Below, in pieces: positions 7,166 through 15,378 of a stretch of DNA of 64,000 nt. Below the pieces are notes generated by a model, which had not been told where the DNA came from, made no database searches, and was given only the letters and a program-made list of their open reading frames with translations. Each line of letters starts with the position of its first letter. Position 1 is the stretch's first letter. Source of the stretch: an uncultured Muribaculaceae bacterium (GTDB lineage: Bacteria; Bacteroidota; Bacteroidia; Bacteroidales; Muribaculaceae); NCBI GenBank assembly GCA_910578385.1, contig CAJTQV010000006.1:105000-168999 (forward strand), read 5' to 3'. The position numbers and the translations under genes were made by a program.

Positions 7166-7220
7166 TGTTGTGTATGGCTGTGGCCATGTATGAGGGATGC
7201 CGTTTCAAAAAAACGGATTC

Positions 7221-7886
7221 TTATCTTGGCAGGGCGGCGTAGGTGAGAGCTATGCCGAGCAGGATTATGCCTATGCCCACACCGAGCAGGAAGGTGACGG
7301 GGACGCAGAGGGCTGTTATGGCCGCTGCCGCGCCTGCGAGCATCAGGATGAGCCCGACTACACGCAGAGCCTTGTTGCCGGCTCTGTGGGGCTGAGAATC
7401 GCTTGGTGAGGCTGTGTCAGCGACATCGCAACATCCTTCGGTTTGCCAGACATCCCCGCAGTCCTGACCGGGAGTGGTGACATTGGCCGATGTGATGCGG
7501 TTGTCGATTATTTCCTCGCGGATTTCCATTTCACCGGCGGGGTCTTCAATCAGCTCCGTGACCTCGCGTTCGCGGTTGGCGAAATAGTGCGGGTCACCGT
7601 GGGTGAGGAGCCGGGCCTCGGTGAAGAGGCGGAATTTGTGGAGGGAGAAATTGCGCGACAAGTCCTCGCGCAGAGATTCGATTAAGGTTTCGGTCATCTG
7701 AGCCGCTGTCGGGGCGTAGGTCTTGCCGTCGTCGGGCTCGAAGAGACCCGGGGTGGCGGAGAGGGTGGAGGTGATGTCCTGGAGAGTGTTCGTGCGGTTG
7801 TAGCCGGTGTCGATCATCTCGATGAGGATGGTGCGGACGGCGGGTATGTCGGCGGCTTCGAGAGCGGATTGCAGTTTCTTTTTCAT
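7221..7886 (-). CDS. Hypothetical protein with two C-terminal membrane segments
   Basis: A 221-residue protein. I start it at the ATG at 7886; a longer frame to 8171 is translated intergenic repeat and is rejected. Residues 1-135 are soluble and mostly helical (LQSALEAADIPAVRTILIEM), residues 136-172 are polar with several cysteines, and two hydrophobic segments fill about 176-197 and 199-218. The protein would sit in the inner membrane with a large cytoplasmic N-terminal part. I do not recognise a family. It stands alone, with repeats upstream and the GC hairpins at 7104-7165 downstream. Confidence 0.7.
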   Translation of the reverse strand: MKKKLQSALEAADIPAVRTILIEMIDTGYNRTNTLQDITSTLSATPGLFEPDDGKTYAPTAAQMTETLIESLREDLSRNFSLHKFRLFTEARLLTHGDPHYFANREREVTELIEDPAGEMEIREEIIDNRITSANVTTPGQDCGDVWQTEGCCDVADTASPSDSQPHRAGNKALRVVGLILMLAGAAAAITALCVPVTFLLGVGIGIILLGIALTYAALPR

Positions 7887-7904
7887 AGCTGTTGGGATTA
7901 GGGG

Positions 7905-8060
7905 TGATTTTCGGGCTTCCGTCCTCACACGGCGCCGGGATGGCGGAGACGCGGTGCGCGACGGTGGTCGCGCCACACCCGGCGTGCCAAGCCCGCCAGA
8001 GGAGGGTGGGGGATTCCGGCTTCCGCCCTCACAAGGCACCGGGACGGGGCGCGGAGGCGG
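7905..8060 (+). repeat. Dispersed repeat cluster (families A and B)
   Basis: Contains B copies at about 7911 and 8018 (TCGGGCTTCCGCCCTCACAC type) around an A copy at 7950-7997 (GCGCGACGGTGGTCGCGCCA type followed by a GCC-CAA-GGC-like stem). The family consensus and its one-sided orientation are given in the findings. Confidence 0.8.
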
Positions 8061-8189
8061 GGGACGCGGATGGGGCTTTGTAAGGTAAACGCGGGGGGAG
8101 GGGTAAAGGTTTTTGTAATTTCGGGTGGGGAGAGATAGCGGTTTTTTGTAAAATCGGGGAGGTTTTTGCAAAATCAGGGCGGAGGTGAA

Positions 8190-8218
8190 TTGAAATTGCG
8201 GAAAATTTGTTAATTTTG
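8190..8218 (+). promoter_or_regulatory. Promoter of the polyprenyl synthase gene
   Basis: TTG at 8190-8192 and TAATTTTG at 8211-8218. The expected start of transcription is only about five bases before the ATG, so the message would be nearly leaderless. Confidence 0.55.
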
Positions 8219-8228
8219 TTGTTTAGTT

Positions 8229-9203
8229 ATGGAGCAGATGAAAAAAATACAGGAGTGTCTGGGTCCCGAACTCGGCGAGATGAATGAAATCATCGCCGGG
8301 ACGTTGCACACGTCCAATGAGATGATGAATGACATCGTGACCCGTTATCTAAAGATAAAGGGTAAGCAGATACGCCCTATATTGGTGATACTGAGCGCAC
8401 GGATGTTCGGCGAGGTGACGCAGGAGGTGTTGCTGGCCGGCGCCGCTCTTGAGATGCTTCATAACGCTTCGCTGATTCATGATGACATAGTGGACGAGAC
8501 CGAGTTGCGCCGGGGTGTGGCCACCATCAATGCCACTATGGGGAACCATATCGCCGTGCTGGTCGGGGATTTCTTCGTATCGAACGCCCTGTCGGCCGGC
8601 ATCAGGACCGGCGACATAAGGGTAATCTCGGCCCTGTCGGCCCTCGGCAAGGAACTTAGCCTCGGTGAAATCGACCAGATCTGCAACGCCCGCGACCATG
8701 CTCTCGACGAGAGCAGCTACTTCGGCATGATACGCCAGAAGACGGCCTCGCTCTTCATGAACTGTGTGCGCATGGGTGCGGAGCTTGGTGGAGCTTCGGA
8801 CGCTGACCTGAACCTGCTTGTGCGTTATGCCGAGCTGTTGGGTCTCTGCTTCCAGATACGTGATGACATATTCGACTATTTCGAGGATGCCCAGATTGGC
8901 AAACCGACAGGCAATGACCTGCGCGAGGGGAAGGTGACACTGCCGCTGCTCTATGCGCTGCGCACGGCTCCGGAAGAGGAGGCGCGCCCGATGCGCGACC
9001 TGCTTCTTGGCGGAGACCTGACTACTGCCGATATTGAACGGCTCATAGAGTTTGCCCGTCGTCATGGGGGCATAGAATATGCCTATGGCCGTATGCGCGA
9101 GATGCAGCAGGAGGCCGAAGCGCTCATAGCACCGCTGCCCGATACGGAGTCGAAGCGGGCTTTTACAGAGATATTCGATTACATCATAGAGCGCAAGTTC
9201 TGA
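8229..9203 (+). CDS. ispB: Polyprenyl (octaprenyl-type) diphosphate synthase
   Basis: A 324-residue trans-isoprenyl diphosphate synthase. It condenses isopentenyl diphosphate onto an allylic primer to make the long polyprenyl chain used for the menaquinone side chain. Both aspartate-rich motifs are intact: DDIVD at 85-89 and DDIFD at 212-216, with the KIRP-like basic site replaced by GKQIRP at 45-50. The length is normal for long-chain synthases of this family. The residues before the first motif (ALEMLHNASLIH) are small or medium-sized, consistent with a long-chain product, but the exact chain length cannot be read. The gene is followed after 85 bases by the RNase HII gene on the same strand, probably in one transcript. 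Confidence 0.92.
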   Translation: MEQMKKIQECLGPELGEMNEIIAGTLHTSNEMMNDIVTRYLKIKGKQIRPILVILSARMFGEVTQEVLLAGAALEMLHNASLIHDDIVDETELRRGVATINATMGNHIAVLVGDFFVSNALSAGIRTGDIRVISALSALGKELSLGEIDQICNARDHALDESSYFGMIRQKTASLFMNCVRMGAELGGASDADLNLLVRYAELLGLCFQIRDDIFDYFEDAQIGKPTGNDLREGKVTLPLLYALRTAPEEEARPMRDLLLGGDLTTADIERLIEFARRHGGIEYAYGRMREMQQEAEALIAPLPDTESKRAFTEIFDYIIERKF

Positions 9204-9288
9204 TTGCGGCTGTTGAGAAAGGGCGCAGTCAAAAACATCGAAGTCATTACAGAGGAAGTTATTACCGCTACTTAACAGAGAAAAGCGT

Positions 9289-9894
9289 ATGTTGAAACGC
9301 TGCATGATAGAGGGTGTCGCCGAGGCCGGATGTGACGAGGCCGGGCGCGGATGCCTGTGTGGGCCTGTGAGCTGTGCGGCCGTGATATTGCCGCCTGATT
9401 TCGAGGCTCCGGAGCTTAACGACTCCAAGCAGCTGAGTGCTGCGGCGCGTGAGCGTCTGCGTGAGCAGATAGAGCGCGAGGCATTGGCCTGGGCCGTGGT
9501 GATGGTCGAAGCCGAGGAGATAGACCGGATAAACATACTGAACGCTTCAATCACCGGGATGCAGCGTGCGCTCGATGCGCTCACGCTGCGGCCTCAGCAT
9601 ATACTGGTTGACGGCAACCGGTTCAGACCTTATCTTGACCCTGAGAAGATGATGGATATTCCGCACCACACGGTGGTGAAGGGGGACGCCACTTACATGT
9701 CAATAGCCGCCGCTTCGATACTTGCCAAGACTCACAGGGATGAGCTGATGACTCGGTATGCTGAGCAGTATCCGGGCTACGGCTGGGAGAAGAACATGGG
9801 CTACCCGACGAAGGCGCACTACGAGGGGATAGGGCGGCTCGGTGTGACACCTCTGCACCGGAAGAGCTTCAAGCTGCAGAAGGGGGAGTGCTGA
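9289..9894 (+). CDS. rnhB: Ribonuclease HII
   Basis: A 201-residue enzyme that cuts RNA in RNA-DNA hybrids and removes single ribonucleotides from DNA. The signature GCDEAGRG at 15-22 carries the first two acidic catalytic residues, Asp17 and Glu18. A third is in the ILVDGN segment near residue 108, and the SIAAASILAKTHRD block near 140-152 is typical of the family and carries the fourth acidic residue. Length and order of motifs are normal for type 2 RNase H of Bacteroidetes. It lies downstream of ispB and is probably read from the same promoter. Confidence 0.95.
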   Translation: MLKRCMIEGVAEAGCDEAGRGCLCGPVSCAAVILPPDFEAPELNDSKQLSAAARERLREQIEREALAWAVVMVEAEEIDRINILNASITGMQRALDALTLRPQHILVDGNRFRPYLDPEKMMDIPHHTVVKGDATYMSIAAASILAKTHRDELMTRYAEQYPGYGWEKNMGYPTKAHYEGIGRLGVTPLHRKSFKLQKGEC

Positions 9895-9899
9895 AGGGG

Positions 9900-10066
9900 C
9901 GGGGACGCGGTGCGCGACGGTGGTCGCGCCACAACCTGCGAGCCAAGCTCGCTGCCGGACGTGCGGTCTGAAACTTGAGGCCCCGAACTTAAACCCTAAA
10001 GGCTAAGCCCTAAAACCTAAAATCTAAAGCCTAAAGCCTAAAATCTAAAACCTAAAGCCTAAAACC
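9900..10066 (+). repeat. A-family repeat plus CCTAAAA-type short tandem repeats
   Basis: An A-family copy at 9905-9953 has the stem pair GCGAGC/GCTCGC. It is followed at 9985-10065 by an imperfect 7-8 base tandem array of CCTAAAA, TCTAAAG and similar units that ends inside the 3' end of the flippase gene. Confidence 0.75.
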
Positions 10067-11580
10067 TTGCGCAGGCGGCGGAGGAGGGGGGAGATGCGGG
10101 GGACTTCCTCGAAGGTGCAGATGACTCCGAGGTAGATGATGAGCATGATGGTGCGCGTGGTGTACATGAGCCAGGTGGGGAACATGCCCTCGATCCAGAT
10201 GCCGGCGGCGTAGAGGATGGCTGCAAGCAGCGTGTAGGCTCCCATGCGGCCGAGCTGGTAAGGAAGCGGGTAGTAGTGGCGCCCCACGAAGTATGAAATG
10301 ACCATGACCGCGAAGTAGCTGCCGAGAGCTGCCCATGCCGAGCCGAGGTAGCCGTCGGGTATGCCGATTGCAGATACGAGCCAGATGTTCAGTCCGAGCA
10401 TTAGCGCGAAGCAGATTAGCGACATGTACATGCCCCACTGGGTGCGGTCGGTGAGCTTGTACCAGAGCGAGAGGTTGAAGAACACGCCGAAGCAGAGTTC
10501 GGCGGCCATCATGATCGGTACCACCCGGAGTCCGGACCAGTAGCCGGGCGATACGAAATGCTTGAGAACGGGGAGGAAGAACATCACCCCGAGGAAGATG
10601 AAGAGCCCGAAGACGACGAAGAACTTCATGGCATCGCAGTAGGCCTGTTTCTTGTTCTCTCCGTCACCCTTGGCCTGGGCGAAGATGAAGGGTTCGTAGG
10701 CGTAGCGGAACGCCTGGGTGAACATCACCATTACAATCGCTATCTTGATATTGGCTCCGTAGATGCCCACCATGGAGCGTGCGGCCTCTTCCTGGCCCTT
10801 GAAAAGGTAGGGGATGATAATCTGTCCCATGTTCTGGCTCAGGATTCCGGCAACGCCGAGAATGAGGAGCGGCCAGCTGTAGGAGAGCATACGACGCAGG
10901 AGCTGCCCGTTGAAGGCGTATCGGCGCCCCGTAAGCTCTGGAAGAAGGCAGAGGAGCACCACGACCGAGGAGATGATGTTGGCGAGAAAAATCCAGCCTA
11001 TGCCGAATGAGAGGCCTCCCAACGGCTCGTAGAACCATGCTATGACGGCTGGTGCCACGCGTTGGAGCCAGGGGCACATGAGCAGGAAGAAGAGGTTCAG
11101 GCCGATGTTGAGACCTACGTTGAGGAGCTTTATTCCGGCGAACCGGAAGGCTTTCTTCTTGTATCGGAGGTAGGCGAACGGGAGGTTGGAGAAGGCATCG
11201 ATGGCGACCGTCACTCCGAGGAGCCAGACGTAGAGGCTGTGGTGAGGCAGCAGCATCATTCCTGATACGGGACGGAGGAAAATCGACAGCAGCGCGATGA
11301 AGAGCACGGAGGTCGTTCCGACCGATATGAGCGATGTGGTGTAGACACGCTCGGGGTCGGCTTCCTTGTTGGCGAAGCGGAAGAATCCGGTCTCCATGCC
11401 GTAGTTGAGGATTACGAGCGCGACAGCCGTGAAGCTGTATAGATAACTGACTATGCCGTACTCCTCGGTGGGGAAGAGGTAGACGTAGAGGGGGACGAGG
11501 CACCAGTTGAGGAAGCGCCCCACGATGCTTGACAGGCCGTAGACGGCTGTTTCTTTTGCTAATGATTTTATTCCGGCCAC
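10045..11580 (-). CDS. Polysaccharide/O-antigen flippase (Wzx/PST family)
   Basis: A 511-residue membrane protein with about 14 hydrophobic segments spread over its full length. The start, MAGIKSLAKETAVYGLSSIV, and the following TEEYGIVSYLYSF segment are typical of the polysaccharide transporter branch of the MOP superfamily. These proteins flip undecaprenyl-linked sugar repeats across the inner membrane. The gene follows ruvB by 63 bases on the same strand; ruvB next to such a flippase is a common arrangement in Bacteroidales, as I recall. Its last codons overlap the short tandem CCTAAAA array, so the C-terminal residues may vary between strains. The polysaccharide it serves is not evident here. 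Confidence 0.85.
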   Translation of the reverse strand: MAGIKSLAKETAVYGLSSIVGRFLNWCLVPLYVYLFPTEEYGIVSYLYSFTAVALVILNYGMETGFFRFANKEADPERVYTTSLISVGTTSVLFIALLSIFLRPVSGMMLLPHHSLYVWLLGVTVAIDAFSNLPFAYLRYKKKAFRFAGIKLLNVGLNIGLNLFFLLMCPWLQRVAPAVIAWFYEPLGGLSFGIGWIFLANIISSVVVLLCLLPELTGRRYAFNGQLLRRMLSYSWPLLILGVAGILSQNMGQIIIPYLFKGQEEAARSMVGIYGANIKIAIVMVMFTQAFRYAYEPFIFAQAKGDGENKKQAYCDAMKFFVVFGLFIFLGVMFFLPVLKHFVSPGYWSGLRVVPIMMAAELCFGVFFNLSLWYKLTDRTQWGMYMSLICFALMLGLNIWLVSAIGIPDGYLGSAWAALGSYFAVMVISYFVGRHYYPLPYQLGRMGAYTLLAAILYAAGIWIEGMFPTWLMYTTRTIMLIIYLGVICTFEEVPRISPLLRRLRKVLGFRF

Positions 11581-11599
11581 TGTGGTGAAAAGGGTGAGA

Positions 11600-11643
11600 A
11601 GGTGGTTAAGGTTCTTAAGGTTCTTAAGGACTTTAAGAGTTGG
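11600..11643 (+). repeat. GGTTCTTAAGG-type tandem repeats (family D)
   Basis: Short units of the form GGTT(C/T)TTAAGG, AT-rich, 10-11 bases long, repeated about four times between ruvB and the flippase gene. Confidence 0.75.
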
Positions 11644-12687
11644 TTATTGGTCGAAAAGAGAGGGCTGGGAGGGGGTGGGGAGGTCGCCGAGACGGCCGAG
11701 GTGGCGGTAGGCGAGCTCGGTCACCTCGCGGCCACGGGGGGTGCGCTTCAGGAAGCCCTCCTTGATGAGGAAGGGTTCGTAGACTTCCTCGATTGTGCCG
11801 GGATCCTCTCCTATCGCTGTGCCGATGGTGCTGAGACCGACGGGACCACCCTTGAACTTGTCGATGATGGTGAGCAGTATGCGGTTGTCGATCTGGTCGA
11901 GGCCGTAGCGGTCGATGTTGAGGGCCTCAAGGGCGTGGCGTGCTATGGCGAGGTCGATGCGGCCGGAGCCACGCACCATGGCGAAGTCGCGCACTCGGCG
12001 GAGCAGCGAGTTGGCTACACGCGGCGTGCCCCGGCTGCGGAGAGCGATCTCCTGCGCCGCCTGTTCGTCGATGCCGATGCGGAGCAGTCCGGCGGAGCGC
12101 TTGACGATGGTGCAGAGCAGTTTGTGGTCGTAGTATTCGAGGTGGCACTGTATGCCGAAGCGGGCCCGGAGGGGAGCGGTGAGGCTTCCCGAGCGGGTGG
12201 TCGCTCCGACGAGGGTGAAGGGGGAGATTGTGAGCTGTACAGACTTCGCGCCGGGTCCTTTGTCGAGGAGGATGTCGATGCGGAAGTCCTCCATGGCCGA
12301 GTAGAGATACTCCTCGACCACGGGGTGCAGACGGTGAATCTCGTCGATGAAGAGGACATCGTGAGGTTCGAGCGACATGAGTATGCCGGCCAGGTCGCCC
12401 GGTTTGTCGAGCACGGGGCCGGAAGTGGTCTTGAAGCCTACGCCGAGTTCGTTGGCGATGATGTTGGAGAGAGTGGTCTTGCCCAGACCCGGAGGGCCGT
12501 GGAGGAGTGTGTGATCGAGAGCCTCGCCGCGCATGCGGGCGGCCTTGACAAAGACCGAGAGGTTGTCGATTATTTTCTCCTGCCCGGAGAAGTCGCTGAA
12601 ACTGAGCGGGCGGAGGGCTTTTTCTATATCTTTTTCCGGCCCGTCGGGGCGGTCCTGGTTGAGCCGGATGTCGAAATCTTCTGTCAT
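11644..12687 (-). CDS. ruvB: Holliday junction branch migration helicase RuvB
   Basis: A 347-residue AAA+ ATPase, full length for the family. With RuvA and RuvC it drives branch migration of Holliday junctions during recombinational repair. Walker A is GPPGLGKT at 64-71, Walker B is VLFIDEIHRL, and the sensor and arginine-finger region GATTRSGSLTAPLRARFG is intact. The C-terminal winged helix (RTPRGREVTELAYRHLG) is also present. The gene starts just after a TAACTTTG box, so the message is nearly leaderless. The flippase gene follows in the same direction. Confidence 0.97.
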   Translation of the reverse strand: MTEDFDIRLNQDRPDGPEKDIEKALRPLSFSDFSGQEKIIDNLSVFVKAARMRGEALDHTLLHGPPGLGKTTLSNIIANELGVGFKTTSGPVLDKPGDLAGILMSLEPHDVLFIDEIHRLHPVVEEYLYSAMEDFRIDILLDKGPGAKSVQLTISPFTLVGATTRSGSLTAPLRARFGIQCHLEYYDHKLLCTIVKRSAGLLRIGIDEQAAQEIALRSRGTPRVANSLLRRVRDFAMVRGSGRIDLAIARHALEALNIDRYGLDQIDNRILLTIIDKFKGGPVGLSTIGTAIGEDPGTIEEVYEPFLIKEGFLKRTPRGREVTELAYRHLGRLGDLPTPSQPSLFDQ

Positions 12688-12691
12688 GATG

Positions 12692-12699
12692 CAAAGTTA
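12692..12699 (-). promoter_or_regulatory. Promoter -7 box for ruvB
   Basis: TAACTTTG on the minus strand, fitting TAnnTTTG and placed 5 bases before the ruvB start codon. No clear -33 element was seen. Confidence 0.45.
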
Positions 12700-12720
12700 G
12701 CAAAGAATTGAGACATATGC

Positions 12721-12762
12721 AAAAAAACGGGAGGCGGGTGCCTGACGGCGCCACGCCTCCCG
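12721..12762 (-). terminator. Intrinsic terminator
   Basis: A CGGGAGGCG stem (12728-12736 with 12754-12762), followed on the minus strand by seven T. It ends the transcript of the gene at 12852-13268. Confidence 0.75.
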
Positions 12763-12851
12763 CAACATCAAGGTTACGAAAAGGTGATGTTTCCTTTTTG
12801 TGGGTATTTTTTCGGGCTTCCGCCCTCACACGGCACTCGGGCTGGCGGGGG

Positions 12852-13268
12852 TTAGCCTTCGTTGAGGGCTTCGAAGTAGCAGTCGGCGATGGCTACCCAT
12901 TCTTCGAGGGTGCCCTGGGTGGTGTAGCCCTTGGCGTCGGAGGGGGTGCCGAGCTGTTCGGAGGCCTTCAGTTCGGAGAGGGTGACTACTACCGGGGGCA
13001 CGTCGATGCCCGGGCGGTAGAAGTGGTCGATGCTGACTCCGGCTGCGTCTTCCTCGATGGCGTAGAGCTGGTCGTTGAAGCGGTAGAGTCCGGTTACGCG
13101 GGCCACGCGGGTGGAGCCGTCGCGCGGGTCGGTGACGGTTACTTCGGGGATGTAGTGGAAGCCGGCGTCGGGGACGCTCCAGATTATGGCTCCTATTTCG
13201 CGGGCTTTCATATCTTCGGCCATCTGTGTTTTGGCCTTTTCGAGCAGGTGGGGTGATGTGTTTGACAT
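12852..13268 (-). CDS. Conserved hypothetical protein
   Basis: A 138-residue soluble protein without signal peptide. The ATG at 13268 is chosen because upstream codons belong to intergenic repeat. The first 45 residues are helical (SPHLLEKAKTQMAEDMKAREIG). They are followed by several beta strands with aromatic and charged residues, for example RVTGLYRFNDQLYAIEEDAA and IDHFYRPGIDVPPVVV, and an acidic helix at the end. I recognise no domain or catalytic motif. It stands alone between repeats with its own terminator at 12721-12762. It reads as a real gene by frame length, codon use and the downstream terminator. Confidence 0.75.
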   Translation of the reverse strand: MSNTSPHLLEKAKTQMAEDMKAREIGAIIWSVPDAGFHYIPEVTVTDPRDGSTRVARVTGLYRFNDQLYAIEEDAAGVSIDHFYRPGIDVPPVVVTLSELKASEQLGTPSDAKGYTTQGTLEEWVAIADCYFEALNEG

Positions 13269-13344
13269 AGCGGTGTGTTTTTCTGCGCGGGGCTTGGGCT
13301 CCGCGGTGTGTTTATTAGTGTAACAACTTTGGGTGGGGTTAGGT

Positions 13345-13498
13345 TTTAGGGAGCGCGACGGTTGTCGCGCCACACCCTGCGGGCCAAGCCCGCCAAGAGA
13401 AGAGGGAGGACCGGACTGGGATTCGGGCTTCCGCCCTCACACAGCAGCGGGGAGGAGGGGGATTCGGGCTTCCGCCCTCACACAGCACCAGGGGGAGG
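13345..13498 (+). repeat. Dispersed repeat cluster: one A and two B copies
   Basis: The A copy at 13350-13398 has the stem GCGGGC-CAA-GCCCGC. It is followed by B copies at about 13424 and 13463, which are nearly identical to each other. Confidence 0.8.
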
Positions 13499-13500
13499 GG

Positions 13501-14778
13501 CTATCGGGCGTAGGAGGCCATGAGGGTTTGCCAGTAGGCGCGGAGGGTGGACCAGGGGACTATGTCGGGCTGGCCTTTCATGGGGGCTACGGTGCGGCCG
13601 TTGAGCTGGATGGTGGCGTAGCAGGTGCCGCTGGGACCGCGCGAGATCAGAAGCAGCAGGTTGGCTCCGAGGGGCGTGATGTTCTGGATCTTCCAGCAGT
13701 CGTCGAGGTCGTCGTAGTCGAGTGGAAGGTCGAAGCAGCCCGGAATCTTTATCAGCGAGAGGAGGGGAAGGAGAGTCTCTGCGTGGCCGAAGTAGGCGTT
13801 GATTACGGGTTGGATGGCTGTGTTGCAGAGGGCGGAGTCGGTGTCGGCGATTACGCGGCGGAGGAGGGGGGAGGTGGCGCGGGCGGCTACCGAGGAGAGG
13901 GGTGTGACCGAGTTGCGGAGGTAGTGCTGTAGGTTGGAGGCACGCCAGCAAGCCTGGTATTCGGCTACGGTCATCCATTGTGTGGTGGGAGCGGGGAGCC
14001 CGGCGGCGCGGTTGCCTTTGAGCACCTCGTACATGTCCATGGTGAGGTCGCGGAGCTGCCGGTCGGAGAGGGAGGTCTTTGTGAACAGACGGCGTGCGGG
14101 GGCTCCGGAGACATGGCGGCGCACGAAGTCATCGTAGACCGGTTTCCAGTCGCCGTCCTTGCGGTATTCGGCATATTCGCGGTCGTAGGTGAAGCAGCAG
14201 ACGAGCGAGTCGAACTGCGGGCCTTCGTTTGTGCGTACCTCCATCTTGTCGTTGAGACGGATCAGTTGGTTTGTGAACTGGTACATGGTCATTACGACGC
14301 GTGGCACGTGCGATGCGATTGCGTTGATGCGTACATTCTTGTCGGCGAGTCGCGGCAGGGTCTCGAACATGCGCTTGCCGAGCAGGCGTTCCTCGCGGAT
14401 GCCTGTCTGGGAAAGGTCGCCCCAGTTGTCCTCGTTGGCCGATTCTACAAGATTCATGAGCGAGAGGAATGCCTCGCCGGTGTCGGAGAGGGTTCCGGTG
14501 TTGCGTCCATGTTCAAGGGCCTTGAGTACCTTCTCCATCTTTTTCGGGCCGGAGAGGTAGCGGGCACCGTGCCGCGCCACGTATGAGGCATAGACGGGGG
14601 TCAGCGAGTCGGGGAGATATGGTATCTGTGTGCATGCTGAGAAGTCGTATGGCATCATGGACCCGTCGAGCACCGGAGGGAGCGGTACGTAACGGTTCTT
14701 GTTCTGGGCATGTGCAGGAGCGATGCACGAGATTAAGAGCAGCGTGACCCAAACGAGGCCTTTAAGTCTTGTAGTCAT
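13501..14778 (-). CDS. Histidine-type phosphatase, MINPP/phytase-like
   Basis: A 425-residue secreted phosphatase with a signal peptide ending near residue 24 (SCIAPAHAQ). The branch 2 histidine phosphatase signature is present: RHGAR at 69-73, with His70 as the phosphate acceptor, and the HAE proton-donor motif at 332-334. Bacteroidetes members of this group, including the characterised MINPP of Bacteroides thetaiotaomicron, remove phosphate from inositol phosphates such as phytate. The substrate is inferred from family only. The gene is the last of a three-gene minus-strand set after the Wzi-like protein and a small lipoprotein; the link between them is unclear. The stop lies next to B repeats. 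Confidence 0.85.
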   Translation of the reverse strand: MTTRLKGLVWVTLLLISCIAPAHAQNKNRYVPLPPVLDGSMMPYDFSACTQIPYLPDSLTPVYASYVARHGARYLSGPKKMEKVLKALEHGRNTGTLSDTGEAFLSLMNLVESANEDNWGDLSQTGIREERLLGKRMFETLPRLADKNVRINAIASHVPRVVMTMYQFTNQLIRLNDKMEVRTNEGPQFDSLVCCFTYDREYAEYRKDGDWKPVYDDFVRRHVSGAPARRLFTKTSLSDRQLRDLTMDMYEVLKGNRAAGLPAPTTQWMTVAEYQACWRASNLQHYLRNSVTPLSSVAARATSPLLRRVIADTDSALCNTAIQPVINAYFGHAETLLPLLSLIKIPGCFDLPLDYDDLDDCWKIQNITPLGANLLLLISRGPSGTCYATIQLNGRTVAPMKGQPDIVPWSTLRAYWQTLMASYAR

Positions 14779-14889
14779 CGGGAATAGTTAAAATGTGTGT
14801 CACTCTTCTTAACAGATGGGCGACGGAAAAGTTTCAGCAGGGTATTGTGATTAGAAGGGGTGGCCATTGCTGCGGCCTGCGCTTCGGGG

Positions 14890-15300
14890 TCAGAAGCGGC
14901 GGCAGGTGATGGTGGCGGCGGAGGAGCGGAGCACGAGGTGCTTGCTGTCGAGGGTCAGGATGTCGAGGTTGGCGGGGTTTCCGGCGAAACCGTAGCCGTA
15001 GAGCTTCTGTTCTGTCGGGTTGGTAGGGAACTCTACGCTGATGCGGTCTTCGTCGAGGTGGCACGAGAGTATGCCGGTGATGTCGGTGTCGGGGTTGGCG
15101 AGCTGCAGGAGCTCAAGGTTGACACAGATGAAGAGATCTTCGGGGTAGACGATGTTCTCGCCCCGGTCTTCTTGGGGGGTGTAGGCGATTTCGGTGATTT
15201 TCCAGAAGCCGTCGATTTTGCCGTTGTGGGATGCGCGGCGGCAGGAGGGTGAGACGAGGGTGATGAGGGAGAGGATTATGATGGGGATTAGCTTTCGCAT
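14890..15300 (-). CDS. Small lipoprotein, lipocalin-like
   Basis: A 136-residue protein with a lipoprotein signal (residues 1-20, LVSPSC, lipidated Cys20). The mature part is all beta strands (GKIDGFWKITEIAYT, DRISVEFPT, KHLVLRSSAATITCRRF), with the early G-x-W of lipocalin-like domains common in Bacteroidales. Members bind small hydrophobic compounds or have no known role. It lies between the Wzi-like and phosphatase genes and is separated from the first by D-family repeats. The function cannot be stated. Confidence 0.7.
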   Translation of the reverse strand: MRKLIPIIILSLITLVSPSCRRASHNGKIDGFWKITEIAYTPQEDRGENIVYPEDLFICVNLELLQLANPDTDITGILSCHLDEDRISVEFPTNPTEQKLYGYGFAGNPANLDILTLDSKHLVLRSSAATITCRRF

Positions 15301-15307
15301 GAGGTGA

Positions 15308-15378
15308 AATGGTGGTTAAGGGTGGTTAAGGGGTTTAAGGTTCTTAAAGTTTTTAAGGTTCTTAAGGTCTTTAAGGGG
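15308..15378 (+). repeat. GGTTCTTAAGG-type tandem repeats (family D)
   Basis: About six units of GGTTxTTAAGG/GGTTTAAGG in 70 bases, between the stop of the Wzi-like gene and the start of the lipoprotein gene. Confidence 0.75.

Larger units (their letters stand above)
6557..7220. other. Island-boundary region without a convincing protein gene
   Basis: This 664-base stretch separates the minus-strand operon from the next minus-strand gene. It holds the leader of the operon, two inverted copies of a small hairpin, a probable small RNA, a degenerate copy of the intergenic 'AAGCTCAG...GAACAAAAA' repeat near 6931-6958, and two strong hairpins at 7104-7122 and 7137-7165. A short frame near 6990-7083 (31 codons, basic, ending in PVARKR) and an 18-codon frame at 6626-6682 start with plausible codons but are too short to call. 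Confidence 0.6.

Noticed and set aside
9985..10065. Telomere-like CCCTAAA repeats as a chromosome end
   Set aside because: They are internal, imperfect, found in both orientations at several places, and lie in a bacterial chromosome.
11602..12711. A 369-codon frame opposite ruvB
   Set aside because: It is the antisense shadow of a clear ruvB gene in GC-rich DNA. The product is low-complexity and resembles nothing.
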